NCBI GenBank assembly: GCA_031376425.1
Contig: JANMDR010000305.1
Coordinates: 1-18,675, forward strand
Length of the DNA stretch: 18,675 nt
Source: JANMDR01 sp031376425
Lineage (GTDB): Bacteria > Pseudomonadota > Gammaproteobacteria > Burkholderiales > Usitatibacteraceae
Direction: 5' to 3'
Part shown: piece by piece, positions 7,504 to 15,432 of the stretch
Layout of the letters: each line of letters opens with the position of its first letter
Position numbering within the stretch: position 1 is the stretch's first letter
Notes under the pieces: model-generated
Seen by the model: the letters and a program-made list of their open reading frames with translations, nothing else
Told to the model about the DNA's origin: nothing
Database searches by the model: none
Made by a program: the position numbers and the translations under genes

Positions 7504-7932
7504 TTACGGCGCGGCCTTAGCCTGCGTCGTGAACGAAACCTTGGTATAACCCGCTAAACGCGCCGCCTCCATGATGTTAATCACTGATTGGTGCTGCGCC
7601 CCTGCATCCGCGCCAATGGCAATAATCGGCTCTTTGATATTGGCTTCTTTTGCTGCATTTTGTAGCGCAAGGGCAAAACTATCAGCATTGGCTGGCGCTA
7701 CGGCAATATTATTAATCGCATACTTGCCAGCCGCATCCACGGCCACATTAATGATTTGCGGGCGATCTGGTGCCTTATCTGCTGTGGCTTCAGGCAAATT
7801 AATCTGTAGCTCGGTGAATTTACTGTAGGTGGTCGTCACCATTAAAAAAATTAAAATCACCAATAAGACATCAATGAGCGGAATAAAATTAATTTCCGGT
7901 TCTTCTCTATGACGTCCGCGCCGAAAGTTCAT
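7504..7932 (-). CDS. exbD: ExbD/TolR-family proton-channel subunit
   Basis: The 142-aa protein has a short basic cytoplasmic tail, one transmembrane helix (about 16-36) and a periplasmic domain of about 100 residues. The helix carries the essential Asp (INFIPLIDVLLV, Asp21), which corresponds to the proton-path Asp of ExbD/TolR/MotB. Its ATG overlaps the exbB stop by four bases (ATGA), so the two are translationally coupled and presumably form one complex. No tonB or tolA is visible, so the partner driven by this motor is unknown. The lpxK-linked exbBD pair is common in Betaproteobacteria. Confidence 0.92.
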   Translation of the reverse strand: MNFRRGRHREEPEINFIPLIDVLLVILIFLMVTTTYSKFTELQINLPEATADKAPDRPQIINVAVDAAGKYAINNIAVAPANADSFALALQNAAKEANIKEPIIAIGADAGAQHQSVINIMEAARLAGYTKVSFTTQAKAAP

Positions 7933-8534
7933 GTGCGGCTACCGTGTAGGGTTTCAACAAGTTTCACGCCCTGTTGTTCCATATCGACAACTAACACATC
8001 CACCTTACCGCGAAAATGGCGATAGAAAATCATCGCAGGAACGGCCACACCAATACCAAATGCGGTGTTATACAAAGCGATAGAAATGCCCCGCGCTAAT
8101 TGCGCTGGATTCGCTCCCGCAGCATTAGTAGAGCCAAAAATTTCGATCATGCCGATGACTGTCCCAAATAGTCCCAATAACGGCGCTACGGCAGCTATGG
8201 TGCCCAACCCAGTCAAAAATCGTTCCATATCAACTAACACGGCGCGACCGGCTTCTTCCATCGATTCTTTCATAACCTCGCGCGAGCTCTTTACATTGAC
8301 TAATCCAGCAGCAAACACGCGACCGAGCAAAGAATTACTTTGCAGCTTAGTAATAAGTTCAGTTGATAATCCCTGTGCACGATAGGCTTGCACCGTATCG
8401 GCAAACAAGGTTGGCGGCAAAATTAGGGAACGGCGCAGCGACCAAAAGCGTTCACAAATAATCGCCAATGCGGCAACAGAACAAAGAATAATCGGCCAGA
8501 TGGGCCAGCCTGCAGCTTCGATAATTGAAAGCAA
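7929..8534 (-). CDS. exbB: MotA/TolQ/ExbB-family proton-channel protein
   Basis: The 201-aa protein has the three-helix layout of ExbB/TolQ: helix 1 near 10-28, a cytoplasmic segment, then helices near 110-131 and 150-172. The conserved LGLFGTVIGMIEIF and GISIALYNTAFGIGVAVPA segments are present. It energises a periplasmic partner using proton motive force together with the overlapping exbD. The start codon is TTG at 8534, with AGGAG 7 nt upstream. This is the only reasonable start for a complete helix 1. It is the first gene of the long minus-strand cluster and is divergent from xseA. Confidence 0.93.
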   Translation of the reverse strand: MLSIIEAAGWPIWPIILCSVAALAIICERFWSLRRSLILPPTLFADTVQAYRAQGLSTELITKLQSNSLLGRVFAAGLVNVKSSREVMKESMEEAGRAVLVDMERFLTGLGTIAAVAPLLGLFGTVIGMIEIFGSTNAAGANPAQLARGISIALYNTAFGIGVAVPAMIFYRHFRGKVDVLVVDMEQQGVKLVETLHGSRT

Positions 8535-8652
8535 TTTTGCTCTCCTAAAAATGAGGATAAAACAACATCGAACGAAACCATAAGTTTACCTGACAGTTGC
8601 TGCATTCCATAATCGCAAAAGAATTTTTGATTAACAGTCGCCAACCTCAAAC

Positions 8653-8674
8653 ACCGCAAATACTCTTTTGCGGT
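8653..8674. repeat. Perfect 8-bp inverted repeat beside the DnaA boxes
   Basis: ACCGCAAA (8653-8660) and TTTGCGGT (8667-8674) are exact complements separated by 6 bp. The last base is also the first base of the DnaA box pair, so the two palindromes abut. There is no T run on either side, so it is not a typical terminator. Confidence 0.5.
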
Positions 8675-8696
8675 TATCCACAAAGCCTGTGGATAA
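8674..8696. promoter_or_regulatory. Two perfect DnaA boxes in inverted orientation
   Basis: TTATCCACA at 8674-8682 and TGTGGATAA at 8688-8696 are both exact matches to the 9-bp DnaA consensus. They face each other with a 5-bp spacer. Known uses are replication origins, DnaA titration sites and DnaA-controlled promoters. No dnaA, dnaN or gyrB is present in this window, so a main oriC is not supported by context. Confidence 0.7.
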
Positions 8697-8883
8697 CTCT
8701 GTGAGCATGTGTAGGATGAAGCCGCTAAGTGCCCGAAAGAGTAGCACTTTTGCTAAAACGCTTATTTTTTAAGCATATTAATGGCTTATATTTGACACAA
8801 AAATGACGACCAATCTCAGGTTGCCAACGCTGGTATACCAAATGCATTTCTGCGCAGTAAGCTGGCAATGCTAGACTACGGCG

Positions 8884-10287
8884 ATGGCAAATTACGATCT
8901 TTTCGCAAATTCAGAATTACCCCAAACCACCAGTCGTAGTGCGATGGGCACGGCACGTAACACCGTAATTAGTGTCAGTGAACTAAATGCCCGAGCGCGG
9001 CGCATCTTGGAATCAGGCTTGGAAGCCATGTGGATAGGTGGTGAGTTATCTAACGTGGTGCGTGCAGCGTCAGGTCACTGGTATTTTTCATTAAAAGACG
9101 CCAATGCCCAAGTGCGTTGCGTTATGTTTCGCAACCGCGCACAAAGTGTTGCCTTCACTCCCACTAATGGTTTAGCCGTAGAAATTCGCGCTCTGCCCTC
9201 TATTTACGAACCGCGCGGTGATTTTCAACTAGGCGTAGAAAACATGCGCCGCGCGGGTCAAGCCTCGCTTTACGAAGCGTTTGAAAAACTTAAACTCAAA
9301 TTAGCCGCCGAAGGCTTATTTGATGCCAATCAAAAACGAGAAGCACCGTTGTTTGCACGGGTTATCGGCGTAGTCACCTCCTTGCAAGCGGCGGCGTTGC
9401 GTGATGTGTTGGCGGTATTTACACGCCGTGCACCGCACATTAAAATCATTATTTACCCAACCGCAGTTCAGGGTGCAGGCGCATCAGAAGAAATCGCCAA
9501 AGCCATACGTGCTGCGGCTCACCATAATATTTGTCAAACCTTAATCATCTGTCGTGGCGGTGGTAGCATCGAGGATTTATGGGCCTTTAATGAAGAGCCT
9601 GTTGCCCGCGCATTGGCGCTGTTGCGTGACTGCACCGATATCGTTTCTATCAGCGGTGTTGGCCATGAAACCGATGTAACTATTGCCGACTTCGCCGCCG
9701 ATATCCGTGCCGCCACACCAACAGCCGCCGCTGAGTTGGCCACACCAGAACGTGCGCAATTGCTAAGCTGGGTTCAAGGAACTCGCATCGCTCTAACACG
9801 TGCACTGGATCGCACCTTGAGCCGTGCACAACAGCATATTGACTACGCCAGACGCGGGCTGGTGTCGCCCCGACAACGGGTGCAAAATGAACAGCAACAT
9901 TTAGCGCAAATGCGACGGCGCTTAACTTTAAGTCTGCAGCGCAGCAGCACTACTGCAAACGCCAAACTCAATGCGCGACGTAATGCATTAAAATTTCAGA
10001 AACCCAGTACTGACAGCTATCTTCATGACATTCATGCCGCAAAAGCCCGATTAACACGCGCTTTGCAAAACACGCTTGCAGGCCAGCATAAGCAACTACA
10101 GCAGCACAGCCAGGCACTCTCATTGCTAAACCCAGAAAACGTCTTGGCGCGAGGTTACAGCTTGGTAAGCAATGCACAAGGCATGATCGTAAAAAACGCG
10201 GATAACGTGAGGGTGGGTGAGGCGCTTCGGGTACGACTAGGACGGGGAGAATTAGACGTGGTGGCGACCGCGCTCAAGGTCGTTTAA
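8884..10287 (+). CDS. xseA: Exodeoxyribonuclease VII large subunit
   Basis: XseA is the catalytic subunit of ExoVII, which degrades single-stranded DNA in both directions with XseB. The 467-aa protein has the N-terminal OB-fold (about 27-122, with WIGGELSN and GHWYFSLKD), the catalytic domain (about 125-330) and a coiled, Arg/Gln-rich C-terminal region ending in the ARGYSLV motif. Candidate active-site residues are Asp174 (ALRDVL), Arg224 (CRGGGSIEDLW), and His261 and Asp264 (GHETDVTIADF). The usual GVVTSPxAAA motif reads GVVTSLQAAA here, with Leu167 in place of Pro. The ATG lacks a clear Shine-Dalgarno. No xseB is in the window. It is a lone plus-strand gene between minus-strand groups. Confidence 0.95.
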   Translation: MANYDLFANSELPQTTSRSAMGTARNTVISVSELNARARRILESGLEAMWIGGELSNVVRAASGHWYFSLKDANAQVRCVMFRNRAQSVAFTPTNGLAVEIRALPSIYEPRGDFQLGVENMRRAGQASLYEAFEKLKLKLAAEGLFDANQKREAPLFARVIGVVTSLQAAALRDVLAVFTRRAPHIKIIIYPTAVQGAGASEEIAKAIRAAAHHNICQTLIICRGGGSIEDLWAFNEEPVARALALLRDCTDIVSISGVGHETDVTIADFAADIRAATPTAAAELATPERAQLLSWVQGTRIALTRALDRTLSRAQQHIDYARRGLVSPRQRVQNEQQHLAQMRRRLTLSLQRSSTTANAKLNARRNALKFQKPSTDSYLHDIHAAKARLTRALQNTLAGQHKQLQQHSQALSLLNPENVLARGYSLVSNAQGMIVKNADNVRVGEALRVRLGRGELDVVATALKVV

Positions 10288-10300
10288 GCAAGCCTAACAA

Positions 10301-10477
10301 TCAATCGTCATCGCGCATACTGCACACCGATTGCAAACCTAGGTGTTCTACCAAAGGTTCAAAATCACGGTCTCGATGCAATAATGCGCAATCATTCTCA
10401 ATGCAGTAGGTCGCGATAATGGCGTCAATCGTTTTTCGCACGGTGACACCAGCGCGTCGACCGCCCAGACGGGCAGT
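10301..10477 (-). pseudogene. C-terminal remnant of a VapC-type PIN-domain toxin
   Basis: The minus strand between xseA and the GNAT gene has a 58-codon frame that ends in TGA (10303-10301) and has no usable start. The peptide contains RKTIDAIIATYCIEND, then ALLHRDRDFEPL and EHLGLQSV. This is the characteristic C-terminal third of VapC toxins, including the late acidic residues of the PIN site. A TGA stop (10480-10478) lies directly upstream in frame, only 2 bp from the GNAT stop codon. The N-terminal two thirds and any vapB antitoxin are absent. It is therefore a deletion remnant, probably non-functional. Confidence 0.75.
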
Positions 10478-10482
10478 TCACT

Positions 10483-11025
10483 CTAGGAACCAAAATCACC
10501 TGCAATCAACGAATATACCAACGCTGTAACCGGCACCCCGCGAATCATGAGCCGATTACGGGCGTAGCCTTCAAACACCGCCCCTAATTTGCGCGCCACC
10601 GCATTACTAGGCTCATTACCTTCGGCAATGATAATCTCAATCCGACCAAATCCGAGTTCAGAAAACCCATGATTCGCCAGTGCTTGCGCCGCACGTAAAC
10701 ATACGCCTTGGCGCTGCTTAGATGCACGCACCCAATAACCAAGGTTAGCAAAATTATGAAGCCGGTTAAATTGATTTAGACCTACCCCGCCCAATAATTC
10801 TCCATCTTCGGCAAATACACCAACATCAAAACCCGTATTTGCTACATGCGCGGCATCACAAGCTGCAAACCAGTCTAATGCCAATGTTGCTGAATAATCG
10901 GCAACACACCACGGCATCCACACACCTACGGTGGCGACAGATTCACGCGCTGCAGTTGCAAAGCCTTCCGCATCGCGGGATTCGAAAGGGCGGAGGATCA
11001 TGCCTTGATATTTAATAGGGAACAT
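10483..11025 (-). CDS. GNAT-family N-acetyltransferase, RimJ/RimL-like
   Basis: This predicted cytoplasmic acetyl-CoA-dependent acetyltransferase has 180 aa. It begins ILRPFESRDAEGF, as in RimJ/RimL-type enzymes, has GGVGLNQFN and NLGYWVR (beta strands 4-5), an acetyl-CoA loop RQGVCLRAAQAL, and the late N-x-x-S-x-x-V-x-x-K-x-G motif (NEPSNAVARKLGAVFEG). Substrates of this family range from ribosomal protein N-termini to small amines, so the substrate is unknown. The ATG at 11025 has only a weak ribosome site. An alternative start is Met9 at 11001. Its stop codon lies against the vapC remnant, so the gene end may mark a rearrangement point. Confidence 0.85.
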   Translation of the reverse strand: MFPIKYQGMILRPFESRDAEGFATAARESVATVGVWMPWCVADYSATLALDWFAACDAAHVANTGFDVGVFAEDGELLGGVGLNQFNRLHNFANLGYWVRASKQRQGVCLRAAQALANHGFSELGFGRIEIIIAEGNEPSNAVARKLGAVFEGYARNRLMIRGVPVTALVYSLIAGDFGS

Positions 11026-11164
11026 GGTGTCCGTTGGAATGAGAAAAGAGGCTTTTAACTTTTATTTTCGGTAAAAAATACATCAAAACTATTTCTCAAC
11101 ATAAGTAAGTGCAGCTGTCAGTCAGGAACTCAAAATGTCGTGCGTCATCTAGTACATCTGGACG

Positions 11165-12526
11165 CTAAAATCTCTGTCGCGTAATTTGTTTGGTTTGCGT
11201 AGTGCCAGAAAAAGGACCTGCCGTAAATGTGTAGGTCAAAACCGCATTACTGGATTTGCCGGTTGCAGCCCCAGCAGTATCCGGAGAAAAAATGATGCTT
11301 ACAGTACCCACCGGAGCTACTTTTACTGCGTTTTTATTAAATTCCGTACCAAGCCAAGGCGCGCCCACGGTTGAATATAGTGTTCCTGTATAGGTATTAG
11401 CCGTCGCCGAAGTTGTGCCCCATGCACCTCCTGGCATGACGTACCAAATCGCTGCACAGCCGCTATTGGCTGTGGTACACGTTGTGCCGTAGGTGTACCA
11501 CACGCCAAAAAGTGTCCGATTTTGCTGCACGACAGTCATTCCCCAACCACTCTGCATTTCCCCACCCCACCATAAATCACCGACTTCTAAACCGGCTGCA
11601 CTATCCGGCGGACCGAAAACTTGTCGCTCGATTTTTTTACTCGCACTGATGCCGTTGATGGTGTACGTCAACGTCGCTGTTGAGGGGTTGGTAAAAGTGA
11701 GCGTCGCATTACCCACAGCGGCACCCACGACCGTATTCTCTGCGACAAAATTATCTAGACGCGTGCCCGTTGGATGATACAAAGCACCAGAAAAAACCGT
11801 GAAATTGCTATTCCAAGTGCCGCCTGGCATCACGTACCAGGTCGGTAAACCATCAGCGTTATAGACATAAAATGCATTAAATTGCTGGTTCGATGGTTGA
11901 TGCTGCGTGATTGCCAGCCCCCAGCCATTTTCAGATTCACCTGCCCACCACATATCGCTATAATTTCTAGGGGTTAATGTGCTAACTACGTCGAAAGAGG
12001 CGATTACAGTTTTAGCATTTGTCATCGCCACCACGCAAACTGGCGCGCTACCCGTACACCCACCGGACCAACCTTTGAATGCCGTATCAATGCTGGTTAC
12101 AGCAGTAAGCGTGACCAACGTGCCTGAAGCAAAACTGCCGGCACAAAGGGCACCGCAGATAAGACCAACTGGAGTTGAACTCACAACACCTGCCGCTGCT
12201 CCCGTTCCTGATTTGCTGATAGTCAAAATATAATCGGTAGTGGGCGCTATATTGGGATTACCGAGAAAAGCAGCTAGATCATTTAACTCAGATTGGGTAA
12301 ACACGCCAATCATAAATTGCATGCCACTGACGCTATTGATGGCGCTCGCTACCTTGGTTGCGCTATTTGCGGCGCTACGCGCATTACCATCGGGTGAAAC
12401 ACCGTGGCATCTAGCGCAATTGAGCGTGTAAGTCTGTCTGCCTGCAGTAGCATCGCCTACTTGTGCACTCGCGGTCGCGCCCAAGCACAGCATAAATACG
12501 CCAAACATCCAGTATATTTTTTTCAA
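11165..12526 (-). CDS. Secreted c-type cytochrome fused to an InlB-like repeat and two Trp-rich WW/GWG modules
   Basis: The 453-aa protein starts with a signal peptide (1-21, cut after ASA). Next is a small cytochrome c domain (about 22-92) with a single haem motif CARCH (37-41) and Met69 or Met72 as candidate axial ligand. Residues 98-180 look like a divergent InlB B-type repeat (FKGWSGGCTG...VIASFD). Then come two related modules, 189-304 and 315-453. Each starts D-M/L-WW-x-GE and S/E-x-GWG-L/M, has the shared WYVMPGG-x-W, and ends K-x-I-x-RQ. The product is expected in the periplasm, on the surface or outside the cell. The start is TTG with GAGGA 7 nt upstream. It begins 43 bp after the sensor kinase gene on the same strand, so the two are probably co-transcribed. 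The function is unknown. An electron-carrying surface protein is only a guess. Confidence 0.85.
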   Translation of the reverse strand: MKKIYWMFGVFMLCLGATASAQVGDATAGRQTYTLNCARCHGVSPDGNARSAANSATKVASAINSVSGMQFMIGVFTQSELNDLAAFLGNPNIAPTTDYILTISKSGTGAAAGVVSSTPVGLICGALCAGSFASGTLVTLTAVTSIDTAFKGWSGGCTGSAPVCVVAMTNAKTVIASFDVVSTLTPRNYSDMWWAGESENGWGLAITQHQPSNQQFNAFYVYNADGLPTWYVMPGGTWNSNFTVFSGALYHPTGTRLDNFVAENTVVGAAVGNATLTFTNPSTATLTYTINGISASKKIERQVFGPPDSAAGLEVGDLWWGGEMQSGWGMTVVQQNRTLFGVWYTYGTTCTTANSGCAAIWYVMPGGAWGTTSATANTYTGTLYSTVGAPWLGTEFNKNAVKVAPVGTVSIIFSPDTAGAATGKSSNAVLTYTFTAGPFSGTTQTKQITRQRF

Positions 12527-12569
12527 ATCAATATCCTCAAACTTGATATTCGCTTGCGTAAAACTCGCT

Positions 12570-14579
12570 CTAAATTTTATACGATAACTGTGAGGGTATG
12601 ATCCTCGGTTGTAATGGTAGCAGTACCGTAATTTCTACGCCCAGTAGTACTCCTTGTGCATCTAGCAAATTTTTTGCTGATGCCACGCCCTGATGATGTT
12701 CTGCAATTAAGCGCACGATGTATAACCCTAACCCTAAATGCCCCGCCTTATTCGCATTGCCCTCGGTGCGTCTACTAATCATGGATTCAAACAAAGTAGA
12801 CTCGATATCCTTTGACAGTGCCGCGCCGTGATTGGTCACGCTAATTACTACGCCATTGCCATGCAAAGCATGCCGCAAGCACACCACAATCGGTGTTTGC
12901 GGTGCTGCAAAATCACGCGCATTATCTATCAATTTATCGAGCATTTGCACCAACGCATCGGGCACACATATACAGGGAACGGTGGTTATGTCTGCGTGTT
13001 CAAAACGCATTTCTTGTTGCGGATAGGCTTGCATATAACCCGTCACCGCCCCGTTAAGCAATACCACTAAATCGATTTCTTCTTTCTCAGAAGTTTGCAA
13101 GAAGCGCTCTAGCTGGGTGCCTTCAGACAATCTGGAAATTAGGCCAGAAAGTCTAGTTACACCTTCATGCGCGCGATTAACATAAGTGGTTTCCTCAATG
13201 CCGATGTTGCTCGCCTTTAAATTATCGAGTGAGCTACGGACTACCGCAACTGGTGTGCGCAGCTCATGCGCGAGACGGCTTCCCATGTTCTCTAAATATT
13301 GGTTGTAGCTGGATAGGCGCGTCATCGTACTGTTGAGCGCCCGTGCAAGGTCGCCAATCTCATCTGAGGCCAGTAAGTCTTTACTCACTTGTTGATCGTT
13401 TTCGAAAAAACTTTTGGTATCCAGTCTACCTTGGGGATCAATAGCGGCATCGGCGCGACGCGCCAGACGCCGGATGCGCTGCGTTAAGCGCGCGGCAAAC
13501 AAAAAGAGCGCGAGAAAGCCAACCAAAAAAACTGCCACCCCAACTAGTAATAAATTTTGTAGCGCAGTGGTTTTTAATAATGCAATCGCGCCTGTCGTTT
13601 CTTCCACCACAGCAGCCCCCACAATTTCGCCATCTGCCCAAATTGGTTGCGCCGCAGAAAGAATTACCGTCTGCTTGTCTAAGGCTTGCCGCCACTGTGT
13701 GGAACGTTTACCCAACAATGCCTGGTCAGCCTGCTGCATTACGGTATTGGCGCGACTTACCGGATCATCGCCAACACCTACCGCCGCGTTGCTCGTAAAT
13801 TCCGGTACAACCCACGATAGCAATTGATTTAACCATTGTGGTGGTGCCGGTAGAGTACCGCTACTATTCATACTTGAACCATTGCGTGGTGGCAAGTTTG
13901 GGCTAATTTTAAAGCTACCCACCAATGCCCGCACCTTGCCTGCCTTATCGAACACCCACATCCGCGATGCATCGCGCTGTACATGTTTTAAGATGCGTTC
14001 AATTTCTTCTGAAGGAACATATAAATTTCCCAATTGCGAAGCTGCTTCAGGGTCATCACTTCCGAACACCGCGAGAATTTGCGCCCGCTCATTGGCGAAC
14101 TCAGCGGCAATACTTGATGGCTCTAGGATTGGTGGCGGGGTATTTGTTTGCGCCACGATTTCCGGTTGCTGGGTAGGCTTTAACGGTGTTGCCTCAACAC
14201 TGACAGCACCGTCAGTAGCTGCGGTCAATGGTGTTGCGGGTACGGTGACCGCAATGGTTGACGGCACAGTTACGGTTGTAGCAGGTGCTGCAATCCCCTC
14301 AGGATTGGGCGCTACTTTTTGTGGTAACGCACTACCTTTAACTGTAGGAAGCGTTCGGCGGGCTAGTAAATACGGCCGTTCTGAAAGGGTTGCTGCAAGC
14401 AGGCGACTACTATCCGTTAAGCTGCGCTCTTGCGATTCCCGCAGAAACGCTTCCATGCTAGTAACGAAGCGATAGCCCAAATAGGGAATGAGCAATAATA
14501 CTAAAGACACTGCTAATAGGCGCGTGCGAATACTGGCGAGAAATTTATTGGCGCTTACAGAAAGGGCGGTTATAGCCAT
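12570..14579 (-). CDS. Sensor histidine kinase, PdsS-like (proteobacterial dedicated sortase system type)
   Basis: The 669-aa inner-membrane kinase has TM1 at about 19-36 (TRLLAVSLVLLLIPYLGY), a long periplasmic region (37-342), TM2 at 343-362, a HAMP-like linker, and the phosphoacceptor box RLAHELRTPVAV (His438). The ATPase domain has DNARD (Asn553) and HLGLGLYIV (614-621). The TM1 segment followed by SMEAFLRESQERSL and LLAATLSERPYLL matches my memory of the TIGR03785 family, the kinase paired with sortases in Proteobacteria. About 65 periplasmic residues (90-155) are Ala/Pro/Thr/Val-rich low complexity. Relatives I recall carry a carbohydrate-binding-like segment in this area. The ATG follows the response regulator stop by 6 bp, so the two are coupled. 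The family assignment is from recall and not from a search. Confidence 0.85.
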   Translation of the reverse strand: MAITALSVSANKFLASIRTRLLAVSLVLLLIPYLGYRFVTSMEAFLRESQERSLTDSSRLLAATLSERPYLLARRTLPTVKGSALPQKVAPNPEGIAAPATTVTVPSTIAVTVPATPLTAATDGAVSVEATPLKPTQQPEIVAQTNTPPPILEPSSIAAEFANERAQILAVFGSDDPEAASQLGNLYVPSEEIERILKHVQRDASRMWVFDKAGKVRALVGSFKISPNLPPRNGSSMNSSGTLPAPPQWLNQLLSWVVPEFTSNAAVGVGDDPVSRANTVMQQADQALLGKRSTQWRQALDKQTVILSAAQPIWADGEIVGAAVVEETTGAIALLKTTALQNLLLVGVAVFLVGFLALFLFAARLTQRIRRLARRADAAIDPQGRLDTKSFFENDQQVSKDLLASDEIGDLARALNSTMTRLSSYNQYLENMGSRLAHELRTPVAVVRSSLDNLKASNIGIEETTYVNRAHEGVTRLSGLISRLSEGTQLERFLQTSEKEEIDLVVLLNGAVTGYMQAYPQQEMRFEHADITTVPCICVPDALVQMLDKLIDNARDFAAPQTPIVVCLRHALHGNGVVISVTNHGAALSKDIESTLFESMISRRTEGNANKAGHLGLGLYIVRLIAEHHQGVASAKNLLDAQGVLLGVEITVLLPLQPRIIPSQLSYKI

Positions 14580-14585
14580 TTGGCT

Positions 14586-15275
14586 TTACGGCTTCCACCG
14601 ATAACCCATGCCGTACACGGTTTCAATTTCATCGAAGCTTTGATCAACCACTTGAAATTTTTTGCGGATACGTTTCATGTGCGAGGTGATGGTGTTATCG
14701 TCAACCACCATTTCTGCCTCGCGCATGAGTTGATCACGATTTTTCACGTGCCCCGGAAATTTTACGAGGGCATGAATCATCCAGAACTCCGTTACCGTCA
14801 ATATCACTTGCTGATGCTTCCATTCAATATTTAAGCGGTTGATATCAAGTACCAGTTCACCGCGTTGCAGCACATCTTCAGCTCGGCTTGGCTGCGCTTG
14901 CGCATCTACGCGGCGAAATAGCGCTGCTATGCGCGCCATTAAATGCGGCAGGCTTACATCTTTGGTTAGATAATCATCGGCACCTAAACGCAAGCCAGAG
15001 ACCACATCAAAATCACTATCGCGCGCGGATAAAAAAATAATCGGCAAACTGGCTGAAAGTCCCCGTAAATCGCGGCACAGCGTAAATCCGCCGTCAATCT
15101 CTTGGCCCAAGCCGATATCAATAATTGCTAACTGCGGCAGCATTGTTTTAAACCGCGCCATGGCCTCTGGCCGGTTAGAAAAAGTTTCTACGGTATAGCC
15201 GCTACGTTTCAGCGCATCTGCATAGTTTTCACGAATGGCCGGATCATCTTCGACGAGGGCAATATTTTTGCTCAT
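14586..15275 (-). CDS. OmpR/PhoB-family response regulator, PdsR-like
   Basis: I choose ATG at 15275 (MSKNIALVEDD), which has AGGA 8 nt upstream. The frame extends to a TTG at 15308 but lacks a ribosome site there. The 229-aa protein has a receiver domain with EDD acidic pocket, phospho-Asp in IIDIGLG, Ser/Thr in LSARD and Lys in LTKDVSLPH, then a winged-helix DNA-binding domain ending DNTITSHMKRIRKKF and VYGMGYRW. The receiver phrase DIGLGQEIDGGFTLCRDLR and SGLRLGADDYLTKD closely match the regulators of the proteobacterial dedicated sortase system (TIGR03787) as I remember them. Its partner kinase follows directly. It may bind the 11-bp direct repeats at 17519-17538. Confidence 0.92.
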   Translation of the reverse strand: MSKNIALVEDDPAIRENYADALKRSGYTVETFSNRPEAMARFKTMLPQLAIIDIGLGQEIDGGFTLCRDLRGLSASLPIIFLSARDSDFDVVSGLRLGADDYLTKDVSLPHLMARIAALFRRVDAQAQPSRAEDVLQRGELVLDINRLNIEWKHQQVILTVTEFWMIHALVKFPGHVKNRDQLMREAEMVVDDNTITSHMKRIRKKFQVVDQSFDEIETVYGMGYRWKP

Positions 15276-15315
15276 AGCAGGCTTCCTAAGAATTTTGGAG
15301 AACAGCAATGCCTGC

Positions 15316-15343
15316 AGTGTAGCAAAGCAATCGCATCAATCAA
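15316..15343 (-). promoter_or_regulatory. Candidate sigma70 promoter of the two-component/cytochrome operon
   Basis: Minus-strand TTGATT (15343-15338) and TACACT (15321-15316) are separated by 16 bp. A start near 15309 would give a leader of about 34 nt containing the AGGA ribosome site of the regulator gene. The inverted repeat at 15351-15376 lies 8 bp upstream of the -35, where a regulator could act. Confidence 0.45.
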
Positions 15344-15432
15344 CGTACTGTGTGGCTAAATCATTTTTTTGCCACATTTCATCAGCACCCACGCAGCATT
15401 GGCTAGGGATTTGCACAGATTGCGTCGTTTAA

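Larger units (their letters stand above)
8535..8883. other. 349-bp divergent intergenic region (exbB / xseA)
   Basis: No gene is visible. It contains two perfect inverted DnaA boxes (8674-8696), an abutting 8-bp perfect inverted repeat (8653-8674), and an AT-rich stretch (about 8750-8800) with three GCTTA/TAAGC half-sites at 8760-8764, 8770-8774 and 8784-8788. A TTGACA occurs at 8793-8798 on the plus strand but lacks a good -10. It must hold the promoters for both exbB and xseA. I cannot place them firmly. Confidence 0.6.

Noticed and set aside
8423..8683. Minus-strand 86-codon frame upstream of and overlapping exbB
   Set aside because: It overlaps the 5' end of exbB in another frame, runs through the DnaA-box region, and has no recognisable features.
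8653..8696. Main chromosomal origin (oriC)
   Set aside because: Only two perfect boxes are seen, and no dnaA, dnaN, gyrB, rpmH or similar neighbours. Kept as a DnaA-binding site only.
13882..14475. Plus-strand 197-codon frame antisense to the kinase
   Set aside because: It is a by-product of the Ala/Pro/Thr/Val-rich low-complexity coding of the kinase on the other strand, with no ribosome site or family resemblance.
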